A stretch of DNA of 64,000 nt, taken from the NCBI GenBank assembly GCA_017555105.1, contig JAFZHB010000015.1:1-64000 (forward strand). The letters are read 5' to 3'. The notes beneath the pieces are model-generated. The model ran no database searches and had not been told where the DNA came from. It saw only the letters and a program-made list of their open reading frames with translations. The stretch is from Alistipes sp. (lineage in GTDB: Bacteria > Bacteroidota > Bacteroidia > Bacteroidales > Rikenellaceae). Within the stretch, counting starts at the first letter, position 1; every line of letters starts with the position of its first letter. Both the position numbers and the translations under genes were made by a program. Below, piece by piece: positions 33,993 through 44,229 of the stretch.

Positions 33993-33999
33993 AAAGATA
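33992..33999 (-). promoter_or_regulatory. -7 box of clpP overlapping the tig terminator
   Basis: On the minus strand TATCTTTG is a full -7 match. No TTTG at -33 is obvious. Transcription from here starts within the terminator hairpin. Confidence 0.5.
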
Positions 34000-34019
34000 A
34001 GTTATTTTCAGGAATTTCC

Positions 34020-35345
34020 CTACAACTCATTCGCAATTTTTGCAAAATCCTCCGAAGAAACGGCTTTTTCGGTTACCTTGATCTTAGCCTTTACAGCCTC
34101 AACCACCTTCACCTCAAGCAGACGCTCGTAGATCTTCTGAGCCTGCTCCTTGTTCTCCAGGATCTGCTTTGCGTAGCCCTCCAGCATATCCTCGGGAGCC
34201 GACGGCATGCCGTACTGAGCGAACTGAGCTGCTGCCAGACCCTTAGCCTCGGCCGTAGCCTCCTCAGGCGTTACGGTCAGCTTCTCGTTCTCGATGAAGT
34301 GCTTCTGCAGGTAGTTCCAGGTGAACATTACGAGGAACTGATCGAAGTCCTTCTCGATCTCCTCCATCGTGAACTTGCCCTCGTTGATCGTGTAGAGCCA
34401 ACGCTTCAGGAAGGCAACCGGCATCTGCAGATCAGCCTTCTTGATGAGCATGTCGCGCAGCTGGAGCGTGAAGAGGTAGTCGCTCTCGCGGCCCAACTCC
34501 TGAGCGATCTGCTCGTCGAGCATCTTATCCAGTTCCTTCTCGTTCGTTACATTACCTGCAGGGAAGGCCATCTTGAAGAACTCCTCGTTGAGCTCGGGCT
34601 CAGCGAACTTGCGGATCTTGGTGATCTCCATCTCGAACTCGGGGTTGATCGATGCGAGCTCCTCCTCCTTCGTCTGCAGCATAGCGGCACGCTGCGAAGC
34701 GGTCTTATAGAGCTCATTTACATTCACCTGCATCTTATCACCCACCTTCTTGCCGAGGAACGGCTTGCGCTCCTCCTCGTTCATCGAGATCAGACCTACA
34801 TAAGCGTCCTGAACCTGCATATCGCCGTTGTCGAGCGTTACAGTCAGCGCCTCATCCGACTCTACAGCCTCTACCTCTACCAGGCGACCATAGCGACGCA
34901 GGTAGTTCGAGCGGTAGTCCTCGTGCATCTTCTTGTCAACCTTGATGCGGTTGTAGGTCATCTTGTCCTTCTCCGTGAGCTCGAGGTTGATGGCCGGAGC
35001 CTCACCGATCTCGAACTTGAAGGTGAACTCCGTGTTGTTCTCGAAGTCGAAGTCACCCTGCTCCTCCGAGGGGATTACATCACCCAGGTAGTCGATCTTG
35101 TTCTTCTGCAGATACTCGAACACGCTGTTCGAAGCCAGACGGTACGACTGCTCGGCTACAACGCCCTTGCCATACATCTTCTTAACGATGCCCATGGGCA
35201 CCATGCCCGGACGGAAGCCCGGAATGTTGGCCTTGCGACGATACTCGCGCAACGACTTCTCGACCTCGGCTGCGTAGTCCTTCTCGACCACCTTCACGCT
35301 CAGGATCGATACTCCACCCTCGCGCTGATCTCTCGTAATTTTCAT
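34020..35345 (-). CDS. tig: trigger factor
   Basis: The 441-residue ribosome-bound chaperone has the ribosome-binding signature ANIPGFRPGMVPMGIVKKMYG (21 residues; key residues GFRPGMVP near 38-45). A middle part and a long helical C-terminal domain follow. The FKBP-like prolyl isomerase domain looks reduced and divergent, as in other Bacteroidota. I placed the start at 35345 because family N-termini begin MKIT and a promoter box lies just upstream. Gene order tig-clpP-clpX is the classic one. Confidence 0.92.
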   Translation of the reverse strand: MKITRDQREGGVSILSVKVVEKDYAAEVEKSLREYRRKANIPGFRPGMVPMGIVKKMYGKGVVAEQSYRLASNSVFEYLQKNKIDYLGDVIPSEEQGDFDFENNTEFTFKFEIGEAPAINLELTEKDKMTYNRIKVDKKMHEDYRSNYLRRYGRLVEVEAVESDEALTVTLDNGDMQVQDAYVGLISMNEEERKPFLGKKVGDKMQVNVNELYKTASQRAAMLQTKEEELASINPEFEMEITKIRKFAEPELNEEFFKMAFPAGNVTNEKELDKMLDEQIAQELGRESDYLFTLQLRDMLIKKADLQMPVAFLKRWLYTINEGKFTMEEIEKDFDQFLVMFTWNYLQKHFIENEKLTVTPEEATAEAKGLAAAQFAQYGMPSAPEDMLEGYAKQILENKEQAQKIYERLLEVKVVEAVKAKIKVTEKAVSSEDFAKIANEL

Positions 35346-35409
35346 AGTTAAATGTTTGTTATGTTGTTTATTTCTTGCTCTTTTATTTCCTATACGACAA
35401 ATCGGGGTG

Positions 35410-35417
35410 CAAATGTA
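35410..35417 (-). promoter_or_regulatory. -7 box of tig
   Basis: On the minus strand TACATTTG matches the -7 box; the start near 35405 gives a leader of about 60 bases. Confidence 0.6.
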
Positions 35418-35501
35418 CAAAAAAAGTTCGGTTGTTTTATAATATAAGTGCTTATTTTTAGAAAATAGTCGCTTTTCGTCGGCTGTTTCATCAGCTTTTT
35501 G

Positions 35502-35509
35502 TATCTTTG
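35502..35509 (+). promoter_or_regulatory. -7 box of the glutaminyl cyclase-metH-metF unit
   Basis: TATCTTTG is a full -7 match 20 bases before the ATG. No clear -33 box is seen. No cobalamin or SAM riboswitch fits in the short leader. Confidence 0.65.
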
Positions 35510-35528
35510 TAGGATAAAGAGACACGAC

Positions 35529-36335
35529 ATGCACGCTTTTAGAAAAGTACATACGCTGCTCGTCGGAGCGCTGTTGCTGCTTGCAGCCTGTTCAAGCCGC
35601 TCGACACGAGCGCTTTCGACCGCTCCTGCGCCCGTCGAGCCGACCTACTACACCTACCGCGTCAAGGCCTCCTATCCCCATGCTGTGGACGCCTACACGC
35701 AGGGCCTCCTGTTCGATAACGGCATCCTCTGGGAGGGTACGGGCGAGTATGGTCGCTCGGAGCTCCGCCGCGTGGAGCTGGAGAGCGGCCGACACACGAC
35801 CCTCGTACGCCTTCCGAAGGGGGAGTTTGGCGAGGGCATTGCACTCCTGGGCGACCGACTCTACCAGCTGACCTGGGAGTCAAACACCTGCCACCTCTAC
35901 GACGCCCAGACGGGGCGCAAGTTGCGCGACTTCCGCTACATGGGCGAGGGTTGGGGTTTGACGACCGACGGCGAGAAGCTCTATATGACCAACGGCACGG
36001 CGAACCTCTACACGCTCGACCCCGAGACCTTCCAGCGCGAGTCGTCGCGCACGGTGACCCTGCGCGGTCAGGCCGTGCAGTACCTCAACGAGTTGGAGTG
36101 GATCGAGGGGTGCATCTGGGCCAATGTCTACACCACCAACCAGATCGTGATCATCAATCCGCGCAACGGCATCATCGAGGGCGTGGTCGATCTGACGGGA
36201 CTACTTCCCGCCTCGGAGCAGACCCCTATGACCGATGTACTGAACGGCATCGCCTACGATCCGGCCACCAAGCGCATCTTCGTAACCGGAAAGCGCTGGC
36301 CGAAAATCTATGAAATCGAACTCATCAAGCAATGA
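35529..36335 (+). CDS. glutaminyl-peptide cyclotransferase, plant-type, lipoprotein
   Basis: The 268-residue protein has a lipoprotein signal (LLAAC, Cys 21) and a five-bladed propeller-type domain with the family pattern AYTQGLLFDNGILWEGTG and LTWESN. Plant-type glutaminyl cyclases turn N-terminal Gln into pyroglutamate. In Bacteroidota many exported proteins begin with Gln after signal cleavage, so a periplasmic role in N-terminal blocking is plausible. It overlaps metH by 4 bases (ATGA), an unexpected pairing. Confidence 0.85.
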   Translation: MHAFRKVHTLLVGALLLLAACSSRSTRALSTAPAPVEPTYYTYRVKASYPHAVDAYTQGLLFDNGILWEGTGEYGRSELRRVELESGRHTTLVRLPKGEFGEGIALLGDRLYQLTWESNTCHLYDAQTGRKLRDFRYMGEGWGLTTDGEKLYMTNGTANLYTLDPETFQRESSRTVTLRGQAVQYLNELEWIEGCIWANVYTTNQIVIINPRNGIIEGVVDLTGLLPASEQTPMTDVLNGIAYDPATKRIFVTGKRWPKIYEIELIKQ

Positions 36336-39300
36336 CACAAACACTCTATAACGCCCTTGCAGAGCGCATCCTGCTCCTCGACGGCGGCTTCGGCACGATG
36401 ATGCAGCAGAACGGCTTCACGGAGGCCGACTACCGCTCCACGCGCTTCGCCGACCATCCCCACCCCCTGAAGGGTTGTGGCGATCTGCTCTCGCTCACGC
36501 AGCCCGCTGCAGTCGAGGCGATTCACGAGAAATACCTCACGGCCGGCGCCGATATTATCACCTGCAACTCCTTCAATGCCAACGCTATATCGCTCCGCGA
36601 CTACGGCGTAGAGCACCTAGCCGAGGAGATTGCCCGCACGGCGGCTCAGATTGCCCGTCGCGCAGCCGACCGCTTCACGGCACTCAATCCGCAGAAGCCA
36701 CGCTTCGTAGCCGGATCGGTCGGTCCGACGAACCGCACGCTCTCGCTCTCGGCCGAAGTCGAGAACCCCGCAGCACGCGAGCTTTCGTTCAAGGAGCTCG
36801 TGGCGGCCTACACCGAGCAGATCCGCGGCCTCGTGGCCGGTGGTGCAGACCTGATCCTCATCGAAACGGTATTCGACACGCTCAACGCCAAGGCTGCGCT
36901 CTTCGCCATCGAGGAGGCGGGCTGCAAACTGCCCGTGATGGTATCGGGTACGCTGGCCGACAAGAGCGGTCGCACCCTCTCGGGTCAAACCGTGGAGGCC
37001 TTCTGCGCCTCACTCACGCACGCACCGCTCCTCTCGATCGGACTGAACTGCGCCTTTGGCGCACGCGACCTGCTCCCCTACCTCGAGCGATTGGCAGCCG
37101 TGGCCCCATGCCGCATCTCGGCTCACCCGAATGCCGGCCTGCCCAACCTTGCAGGTGGCTACGACGAGACCCCGGAGATGTTTGCCGAAGTGATCCGCAC
37201 CTATCTCGAGCGTGGTCTGTTGAATATCGTGGGTGGCTGCTGCGGTACAACCCCCGCACACATCTTCGAGTTGCAGAAGATTGTCGGCGAATACTCGCCG
37301 CGTCCGCTGCCCGAGGCGAACCATACCACCCTACTGAGCGGTCTGGAGCCCCTCGCAGTAACCCCTGAAAAGAACTTTACGAATGTCGGCGAACGCACGA
37401 ATGTGGCCGGCTCGGCCAAGTTTGCCCGCCTGATCCGCGAGAAGAACTATGAGGAGGCGCTCTCCGTAGCCCGCGCACAGGTCGAAGCTGGCGCGCAGAT
37501 CATCGATGTCTGCATGGACGACGGTATGATCGACGGCGTAGAGGCGATGCGCACCTTCCTCCTGCTCGTGGCATCCGAACCCGAGATCGCCCGCCTACCG
37601 ATCATGATCGACTCCTCGCGTTGGGAGGTGATTGAGGCCGGCCTGGAGGTGGTGCAGGGACGCGCCGTAGTCAACTCGATCTCGCTCAAGGAGGGCGAGA
37701 AGTCTTTCCTCGAGCGCGCACGCAAGATCCGCCGCTACGGCGCTGCCGTGGTGGTGATGCTCTTCGATGAGCAGGGTCAGGCCGAGAGCTACGAGCGCAA
37801 GGTCGAAGTGGCACGCCGTGCCTACCGACTGCTGACCGAGGATGGCTTCCCTCCCGAGGCGATCATCTTCGACCCGAACATTCTGGCCGTCGCCACGGGT
37901 ATTCCCGAACACGACACCTACGCCAAGGCCTTCATCGATGCTGCCCGCACAATCCGCCAGGAGTGCCCGTACGCGAAGATCTCGGGCGGCGTATCGAACC
38001 TCTCGTTTGCCTTCCGCGGCAACAACACCGTGCGCGAGGCGATGCACTCGGCCTTCCTCTACCACGCCATTGCGGCCGGTATGGATATGGGCATCGTGAA
38101 CCCCGAGCTGTTGCGTATCTACGACGAGATCCCCGCCGAGTTGCTCGAGCGCGTCGAGGATGTAATCCTCTGTCGCCGCGCCGATGCTGCGGAGCGACTC
38201 TCGGAGTATGCCCAGCAGATCAAGGGCGAGAGCCAGCAACGCGTCGGCGAGCAGCTCGACTGGCGCAACGACCCGCTCGAGAAGCGCCTGCACCACGCCA
38301 TGCTGAAGGGCGTAACCGACCATATCGAGCAGGACACCTTGGAGGCCTACGAAAATTTGCAAAGCCCGATCGCCGTGATCGACACACTGCTGATGCCCGC
38401 TATGGAGCAGGTAGGCAAGCTCTTTGGAGAGGGCAAGATGTTCCTGCCACAGGTAGTCAAGAGTGCTCGCGTGATGAAGCGTGCCGTATCGGTACTCACC
38501 CCCTACATCGAGCAGGGGAGCGCCTCGGAGCGCAAGGCCGGGCGGGTGTTGCTCGCTACGGTGAAGGGCGATGTGCACGATATCGGCAAGAACATCGTCT
38601 CGGTCGTGATGGCCTGCAATGGCTTTGAGATTATCGACCTGGGTGTGATGGTCGAGGGCGAACGCATCATCGAGGAGGCGATTGTCCACCAGGTGGATGC
38701 CATCTGCCTCAGCGGCCTGATCACCCCCTCGCTCGACGAGATGATCCATATCTGTCGCCTGCTCGAGGAGCGTGGGTTGACAATCCCCGTAGTGGTGGGT
38801 GGTGCGACCACCTCCCCGCTGCACACGGCCGTCAAGATGGCTCCGCACTACCGCGGTGTAGTGCTCCACTCGGCCGATGCCAGCCAAAACAGCCAGCACC
38901 TGCTTCGTCTGCTGGGCGAGGAGGGGACGGCTTATGCCGAGGCGATGCGCGCCGAGCAGGAGCGCCTGCGCCAAAACTATGCACAACGCGATGCCGAGCA
39001 ACCGCTTGTATCGCTCGCCGAGGCACGCCAAAAGGGGCGTCCTGCGAAGCCTCACAAGCCCGTTGCACCGCAACATATAGGACGACTTGTCTTCCCCGAG
39101 TTCGATATTGCAACCGTTGAGCCGCTGATCAACTGGAACTTCTTCTTCACAGCCTGGGGCATTAAGGGACACTACCCCGAGGTGCTCGACCATCCCGAGA
39201 AGGGAGAGGAGGCGCGCAAGCTCTGGAGCGATGCGCAGACCCTTCTGCAGCAGATCCGCGAGGAGAAGCTGCTCACCCTGCAGGGTGTCGTAGGCATTTT

Positions 39301-39931
39301 CCCCGCCCGCTCGGAGGGGGATGACATCTGGGTTACAAACCCCAAAGGGCGCGAGGTGCGCCTGCCGATGCTGCGCAATCAGACGCACGGTAGCGAGCAT
39401 CGTTCGCTGGCCGATCTGGTTGCCCCCAAAGGGGATCACATCGGTTGCTTTGCCCTGACGGGCGGAGTAGGTCTGCAGAAGCTCACCGAGCGTTTCCGCG
39501 AGGAGGGCGACGAGTATCGTGCCATGCTGGCCAAGCTCTTGGCCGACCGCCTGACCGAGGCCTTCATGGAGAGTGTGCACAGCTTCGTGCGCCGCTCGAT
39601 GTGGGGCTACGAGAGCGGTCCTCAGCTCACGCCCGAGGAGATTATCCGCGAGCAGTATCGCGGTCGCCGCATGGCCTTCGGCTATCCGGCCTCGCCCGAC
39701 CACTCGCTCAAGCGCACCGTATTCGATCTGTTGGCCGTAGAGATCACCACCTCGATGAAGCTCACCGAGAATTGGATGATCGACCCGGGAGAGGCACTCT
39801 GCGGTCTGCTCTTTGCCGACGGAGAGTACTTCTCGATCGGCCGCATCGACGCCGAGCAGCTGGCCGACTACGCTGCACGCCACACCCTCTCTGAGGAGGA
39901 GATTCGAAAACTGATACCGAACAACCTATGA
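36332..39931 (+). CDS. metH: cobalamin-dependent methionine synthase
   Basis: The 1199-residue enzyme methylates homocysteine with methyl-tetrahydrofolate via cobalamin. Four modules are visible: homocysteine domain with zinc ligands Cys 240, Cys 303 and Cys 304; folate-binding domain (about 345-620, [13 protein letters not shown]); cobalamin domain with GDVHDIGKN (His near 748); and the SAM-dependent reactivation domain (about 920-1190). Length is full. It is followed by metF, overlapping by 4 bases, so supply and use of the methyl group are coupled. Confidence 0.97.
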   Translation: MTQTLYNALAERILLLDGGFGTMMQQNGFTEADYRSTRFADHPHPLKGCGDLLSLTQPAAVEAIHEKYLTAGADIITCNSFNANAISLRDYGVEHLAEEIARTAAQIARRAADRFTALNPQKPRFVAGSVGPTNRTLSLSAEVENPAARELSFKELVAAYTEQIRGLVAGGADLILIETVFDTLNAKAALFAIEEAGCKLPVMVSGTLADKSGRTLSGQTVEAFCASLTHAPLLSIGLNCAFGARDLLPYLERLAAVAPCRISAHPNAGLPNLAGGYDETPEMFAEVIRTYLERGLLNIVGGCCGTTPAHIFELQKIVGEYSPRPLPEANHTTLLSGLEPLAVTPEKNFTNVGERTNVAGSAKFARLIREKNYEEALSVARAQVEAGAQIIDVCMDDGMIDGVEAMRTFLLLVASEPEIARLPIMIDSSRWEVIEAGLEVVQGRAVVNSISLKEGEKSFLERARKIRRYGAAVVVMLFDEQGQAESYERKVEVARRAYRLLTEDGFPPEAIIFDPNILAVATGIPEHDTYAKAFIDAARTIRQECPYAKISGGVSNLSFAFRGNNTVREAMHSAFLYHAIAAGMDMGIVNPELLRIYDEIPAELLERVEDVILCRRADAAERLSEYAQQIKGESQQRVGEQLDWRNDPLEKRLHHAMLKGVTDHIEQDTLEAYENLQSPIAVIDTLLMPAMEQVGKLFGEGKMFLPQVVKSARVMKRAVSVLTPYIEQGSASERKAGRVLLATVKGDVHDIGKNIVSVVMACNGFEIIDLGVMVEGERIIEEAIVHQVDAICLSGLITPSLDEMIHICRLLEERGLTIPVVVGGATTSPLHTAVKMAPHYRGVVLHSADASQNSQHLLRLLGEEGTAYAEAMRAEQERLRQNYAQRDAEQPLVSLAEARQKGRPAKPHKPVAPQHIGRLVFPEFDIATVEPLINWNFFFTAWGIKGHYPEVLDHPEKGEEARKLWSDAQTLLQQIREEKLLTLQGVVGIFPARSEGDDIWVTNPKGREVRLPMLRNQTHGSEHRSLADLVAPKGDHIGCFALTGGVGLQKLTERFREEGDEYRAMLAKLLADRLTEAFMESVHSFVRRSMWGYESGPQLTPEEIIREQYRGRRMAFGYPASPDHSLKRTVFDLLAVEITTSMKLTENWMIDPGEALCGLLFADGEYFSIGRIDAEQLADYAARHTLSEEEIRKLIPNNL

Positions 39932-40893
39932 ATGTTGTAGAACTGATCCGCGATGCGCAAGCGCACCAGACCACGCGCTTCGCCTTCGAGCTGCTCCCCC
40001 CGCTCAAAGGAGAGGGGATGGAGGGGATCTCGGCGGCCATCGAGCGACTGATGCCCTTTGATCCGGCCTATATCAATGTCACCTTCCACCGCGAAAGCGT
40101 GCAGGAGGAACGCCTCGCTGACGGGTGTCTCCACCGCCACATCGTGCGCCGTCGTCCGGGCACGGTGGGTATCTCAGCGGCCATTCAGCAGAAGTATGGC
40201 GTCACGGTGGTGCCCCACCTGATCTGCGGCGGTCTCTCACGCTACGACATTGAGGATGCGCTCATCGACCTCGACTTCCTGGGGCTGCACAACATCCTCG
40301 CACTGCGCGGTGATGCCCTGAAGGGCGAGGAGCACTTCACGCCCCACACCGACGGCCACGCCCACGCGGCAGATCTGGTACGCCAGGTGGCAGCGATGAA
40401 CCGAGGTGAGTTTGTAGACGGGCAGGTCGAGGAGTGCCACCACTCCACCTTCACGATTGGCGTGGCGGGCTACCCCGAGACACACGGCGATGCTGCGTCG
40501 GCCGAGGAGGATCTCATCCACCTGAAAGAGAAGGTCGATGCCGGCGCCGAGTACATCATCACGCAACTCTTCTACGACAACAACCGCTTCTTCGACTTTG
40601 TGCGCCGATGCCGCGCCATCGGCATCGAGGTACCGATCATTCCGGGTCTCAAGCCCCTCGCCACGGTACGCCACCTCACGCTGCTGCCCGAGACCTTCGG
40701 GTGTCACATCCCCGAGGAGCTGCGCCGTGAGGTGTTGGCACACGCCGAAGATAAGGCAGCCGTGCGCCAAATCGGCACGGAGTGGGCCATTGCCCAGAGT
40801 CGCGAGTTGAAAGAGGCGGGCATCCCCGTGCTCCACTACTATCCGATGGGCAAGGCTGAAAATATCATTCAGATTGCAAAGGCAATCTTCTGA
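39928..40893 (+). CDS. metF: methylenetetrahydrofolate reductase
   Basis: The 321-residue flavoenzyme reduces methylene- to methyl-tetrahydrofolate, the methyl donor for MetH. Features are FELLPP near 20, NVTFHR, HLICGG, LALRGDA and QLFYDN in the expected order of the TIM barrel. It starts inside the metH stop codon. Confidence 0.96.
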   Translation: MNVVELIRDAQAHQTTRFAFELLPPLKGEGMEGISAAIERLMPFDPAYINVTFHRESVQEERLADGCLHRHIVRRRPGTVGISAAIQQKYGVTVVPHLICGGLSRYDIEDALIDLDFLGLHNILALRGDALKGEEHFTPHTDGHAHAADLVRQVAAMNRGEFVDGQVEECHHSTFTIGVAGYPETHGDAASAEEDLIHLKEKVDAGAEYIITQLFYDNNRFFDFVRRCRAIGIEVPIIPGLKPLATVRHLTLLPETFGCHIPEELRREVLAHAEDKAAVRQIGTEWAIAQSRELKEAGIPVLHYYPMGKAENIIQIAKAIF

Positions 40894-40895
40894 TA

Positions 40896-40920
40896 AATTC
40901 AAAATTTAGAATTCAAAATT
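40896..40920. repeat. second site of the 14-bp A/T-rich repeat
   Basis: AATTCAAAATTTAG is followed directly by AATTCAAAATT, almost two units of the array at 24137-24192. It fills most of the gap between metF and the M20 gene. Confidence 0.8.
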
Positions 40921-40928
40921 ATTCCTGC

Positions 40929-42050
40929 ATGAATTCGATCGAGTTTCGTCGTCATCTGCACCGCCATCCTGAGCTCTCGTTCGAGGAGCACCAGACTGCC
41001 GCCTTTATCGGCGAGCAGCTCACCGCTGCCGGCATCGCCTGGCGTCCGATTGCCCGCACAGGCATCCTGGCGCGCATCGAGGGCTCACTGACAACCCCCG
41101 AAACGGCACAGCGTGCCGTGGTGCTACGCGCCGATATCGACGCCCTGCCGATCGAGGAGCAGAGCGACCTGCCGTACGCCTCCGAGCATCGAGGGGTGAT
41201 GCACGCGTGTGGACACGACCTGCACGCCGCCATGCTCTATGAGGCGCTGCTGCGTCTGCACCATCAGCCCGACTTTGCGGGGGTCGTATTCGGACTCTTT
41301 CAGCCGGGCGAGGAGTGCAACCCCGGCGGCGCATCGATCGTGCTGAGCGAAGAGCCCTTTGCCAACTACACGGTAGAGGCGGTCATCGGCCAGCATGTCG
41401 ATTGGCAACTGCCACTCGGTGAGATTGGTCTGCGCGAGGGGGCACTCATGGCCGCAAGCGACGAGCTGCGCTTCTGCGTTACAGGACACGGCGGACACGG
41501 TGCAATGCGACACCTGCTGCATGACCCCGTGGCGGCAGCGGCTGCCTTCACAACCCGACTCCTGAGTCTCAACGACCCCGAGCAACTGCGCGTGCTCTCG
41601 ATCGGTCGCCTGATGGCCGAGGGGGCTACGAATGTAATCCCCAACACGGTACAGATCGAAGGCACGCTGCGTACCTTCTCCGAGGAGGATCGCGCCGAAG
41701 CCCACCGCACCATTCACCGCATCGCAGAGGAGATCGACCGCGAGCACCAGACGAAGATCGAAGTGGATATCAACCACGGCTACCCAAGCGTGCAGAACGA
41801 CGCGCAGCTGACGGCCTTGGCCCGCAGCGCAGCTGCCGAGCTGGCTGTTCCCTGCCACACCATTTCACAATTGATGACGGCCGAGGATTTCGGCTTTTAC
41901 ACCCAACGCTACCCCTCGCTCTTCTACCGCTTAGGCGTAGGCAGTGAGGCAGGGCGTTCACATACGGCCACCTATGCCCCCTCGGAAGAGGTTATCCCGA
42001 CGGGTGCAGGAGTGATGGTGGCACTTACACACGAAGTGTTGAAACGATGA
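40929..42050 (+). CDS. M20-family amidohydrolase/peptidase
   Basis: The 373-residue metal-dependent hydrolase has CGHDLHAAML (about 95), QPGEECNPGG (about 124) with the catalytic Glu, and the dimerisation domain with GHGGHGAM. It belongs to the M20D group of IAA-amino acid hydrolase, N-acetyl-diaminopimelate deacetylase and similar enzymes. The substrate is uncertain. It overlaps rnr by 4 bases. Confidence 0.87.
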   Translation: MNSIEFRRHLHRHPELSFEEHQTAAFIGEQLTAAGIAWRPIARTGILARIEGSLTTPETAQRAVVLRADIDALPIEEQSDLPYASEHRGVMHACGHDLHAAMLYEALLRLHHQPDFAGVVFGLFQPGEECNPGGASIVLSEEPFANYTVEAVIGQHVDWQLPLGEIGLREGALMAASDELRFCVTGHGGHGAMRHLLHDPVAAAAAFTTRLLSLNDPEQLRVLSIGRLMAEGATNVIPNTVQIEGTLRTFSEEDRAEAHRTIHRIAEEIDREHQTKIEVDINHGYPSVQNDAQLTALARSAAAELAVPCHTISQLMTAEDFGFYTQRYPSLFYRLGVGSEAGRSHTATYAPSEEVIPTGAGVMVALTHEVLKR

Positions 42051-44227
42051 AAAAAGAGAAAAAACAGCGCCGCAACCGCGACCGAGCTTCGCTCATCATC
42101 ACCCTCTTTCGCGAGTTCCCCAACAACCGATTCTCGCTCAAACACCTAGCAGCAGCATCGGGCGGAGCCGATCGCGACGGACGGCGTGAGACGCTGATGA
42201 TCCTCGATCGTCTCTACGACGAGGGGGTCATCGAGGAGTGCGCACGCGGCAAATACCGTCTCACACACCGCCACCTGCCCCACCATGAAGGCATCGCACA
42301 GATGACCTCCGCCGGGTCACTCTATGTGGTGGTCGAGGGGCTCGAGCAGGATATCTTCGTCAATCAGCGCAATACGCTCAACGCCCTCGATGGCGACCGC
42401 GTAGAGGTGGTGGTCATGCACCGCAGCCGCGACGGCAAGCTGGAAGGCGAAGTGACGGCCGTGCGCGAGCGCAATCCGCGCCCCTATGTCGGCGTAGCGG
42501 AGGTGGGCGCGCACCAGATCTTTGTGCGTCCCGACTCGCGACGCTGCCCGGTCGACATCTTCCTGCCGAAGAAACGCTACCCCGAGGTGCGCGATGGCGA
42601 GAAAGTAGTCGTGCGCATTGTTGAGTGGGCTCACGGAGCAAAGAGCCCTGTGGGCGAGTTGATCGACCGACTCGGCATGGCGGGCGAGAACAATGCCGAA
42701 ATGCACGCCATCCTGGCCGAATACGACCTCCCCTACCGCTTCGCTCCCGAGGTGGAGGCTGCTGCCGCCTCCCTGCGTGGTGAGATCACCGAACGCGAGA
42801 TCGCCTCGCGCCGTGACTTTCGCGACACGGTCACCTTCACGGTCGACCCTGCCGATGCGAAGGATTTCGACGACGCGCTCTCGGTGCGCCGTCTTGGCGA
42901 GGGACGCTGGGAGATCGGAGTTCACATCGCCGATGTAACCCACTATGTGCGCCCCCACTCGACCATCGACGAGGAGGCCGTCGTGCGTGGCACCTCGGTC
43001 TACCTGGTCGATCGCACCGTACCGATGCTCCCCGAGCGCCTCTCAAACGAGCTCTGCTCGCTCCGTCCGAACGAGACAAGCCTCTGCTTCTCGGCGGTCT
43101 TCACGCTGAACGAGCAGCTCGACATCCTCGACGAGTGGTTTGGTCGCACGGTCATCTACTCGAACCGCCGCTTCACCTACGAGGAGGCACAGCAGGTGAT
43201 CGAGAGCGGTCAGGGCGACTATGCCGAGGAGGTATTGACGCTCCATCGCCTGGCACAGGGGCTGCGCGAGGCGCGCTTCAAGCAGGGGGCTATCGCCTTC
43301 GAGCGCGAGGAGATGCGCTTCCGTCTCGACGAGAGCGGCAAGCCCGTAGGGGTCTATTTCAAGGTACAAAAGGAGGCGAACCAGATGATCGAGGAGTTTA
43401 TGCTCCTGGCCAACCGCCGCGTGGCGGAGTTCTGTGCCCACGCCATCAGCGAGAAGGGCCGCAAAACCGCCCGCACGATGATCTACCGTGTACACGATGT
43501 GCCGAGCGAGGATAAGCTCGATCGTTTCCGCGAGTTTGCGCTCCGCTTCGGCCACCTCTTCCGCGCCGCCAAGGGGCGCGCCGTAGCCAAGGAGATGAAC
43601 AAACTGCTGGGCAAGGTGCGCGGCTCGGCCGAGGAGAATGCCCTCTCGACAATGGCCGTACGCTCGATGGCCAAGGCGGTCTACTCAACCGACAACATCG
43701 GCCACTACGGCTTGGCCTTCCCCTTCTACACGCACTTCACCTCCCCGATTCGTCGCTACCCCGATATGCTCGTACACCGCCTCCTGGCGCGCTACCTCGA
43801 GCAGGGTGGCTCGGCCAACAAGGAGGAGCTCGAGGGGCTCTGCGTCCACTGCTCGGAACGCGAGGTGGTGGCTGCCGAGGCCGAGCGCGCCTCGATCAAA
43901 TATAAGATGGTTGAGTTCATGAAGGAGCACCTAAACGAGGAGTTCGAGGGACACATCTCGGGCATGAGCGAGTGGGGACTCTACATCGAGTTGGAGGATA
44001 CCCACATCGAGGGCATGAGCTACCTGCGCGACATCGAGGGGGATTTCTTCCGCTTCGACCCCGAGCGCTATGAGATCTACGGCCACTCGACGGGTGTGCG
44101 TCTCACGCTGGGCGACCCGGTGCGCATCCGCGTACGCCGCGCCGACCTCGAAAAGCGCCAACTCGACTTTGAGGTGGTTCGCTACGGCTCGTTGTCGCTC
44201 CCGAAGGTGATCAAAAAACGACATTAA
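42047..44227 (+). CDS. rnr: ribonuclease R
   Basis: The 726-residue 3'-5' exoribonuclease has an N-terminal helix-turn-helix, cold-shock domains, the RNB catalytic domain with DPADAKDFDDALS (about 264-276, the acidic metal site) and a C-terminal S1 domain (about 640-720). The enzyme degrades structured RNA. Full length. Confidence 0.95.
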   Translation: MKKEKKQRRNRDRASLIITLFREFPNNRFSLKHLAAASGGADRDGRRETLMILDRLYDEGVIEECARGKYRLTHRHLPHHEGIAQMTSAGSLYVVVEGLEQDIFVNQRNTLNALDGDRVEVVVMHRSRDGKLEGEVTAVRERNPRPYVGVAEVGAHQIFVRPDSRRCPVDIFLPKKRYPEVRDGEKVVVRIVEWAHGAKSPVGELIDRLGMAGENNAEMHAILAEYDLPYRFAPEVEAAAASLRGEITEREIASRRDFRDTVTFTVDPADAKDFDDALSVRRLGEGRWEIGVHIADVTHYVRPHSTIDEEAVVRGTSVYLVDRTVPMLPERLSNELCSLRPNETSLCFSAVFTLNEQLDILDEWFGRTVIYSNRRFTYEEAQQVIESGQGDYAEEVLTLHRLAQGLREARFKQGAIAFEREEMRFRLDESGKPVGVYFKVQKEANQMIEEFMLLANRRVAEFCAHAISEKGRKTARTMIYRVHDVPSEDKLDRFREFALRFGHLFRAAKGRAVAKEMNKLLGKVRGSAEENALSTMAVRSMAKAVYSTDNIGHYGLAFPFYTHFTSPIRRYPDMLVHRLLARYLEQGGSANKEELEGLCVHCSEREVVAAEAERASIKYKMVEFMKEHLNEEFEGHISGMSEWGLYIELEDTHIEGMSYLRDIEGDFFRFDPERYEIYGHSTGVRLTLGDPVRIRVRRADLEKRQLDFEVVRYGSLSLPKVIKKRH

Positions 44228-44229
44228 CC

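Noticed and set aside
35345..36335. cobalamin or SAM riboswitch before metH
   Set aside because: The leader of the unit is about 15-20 bases and no B12 box is seen; metH itself starts inside the previous gene.
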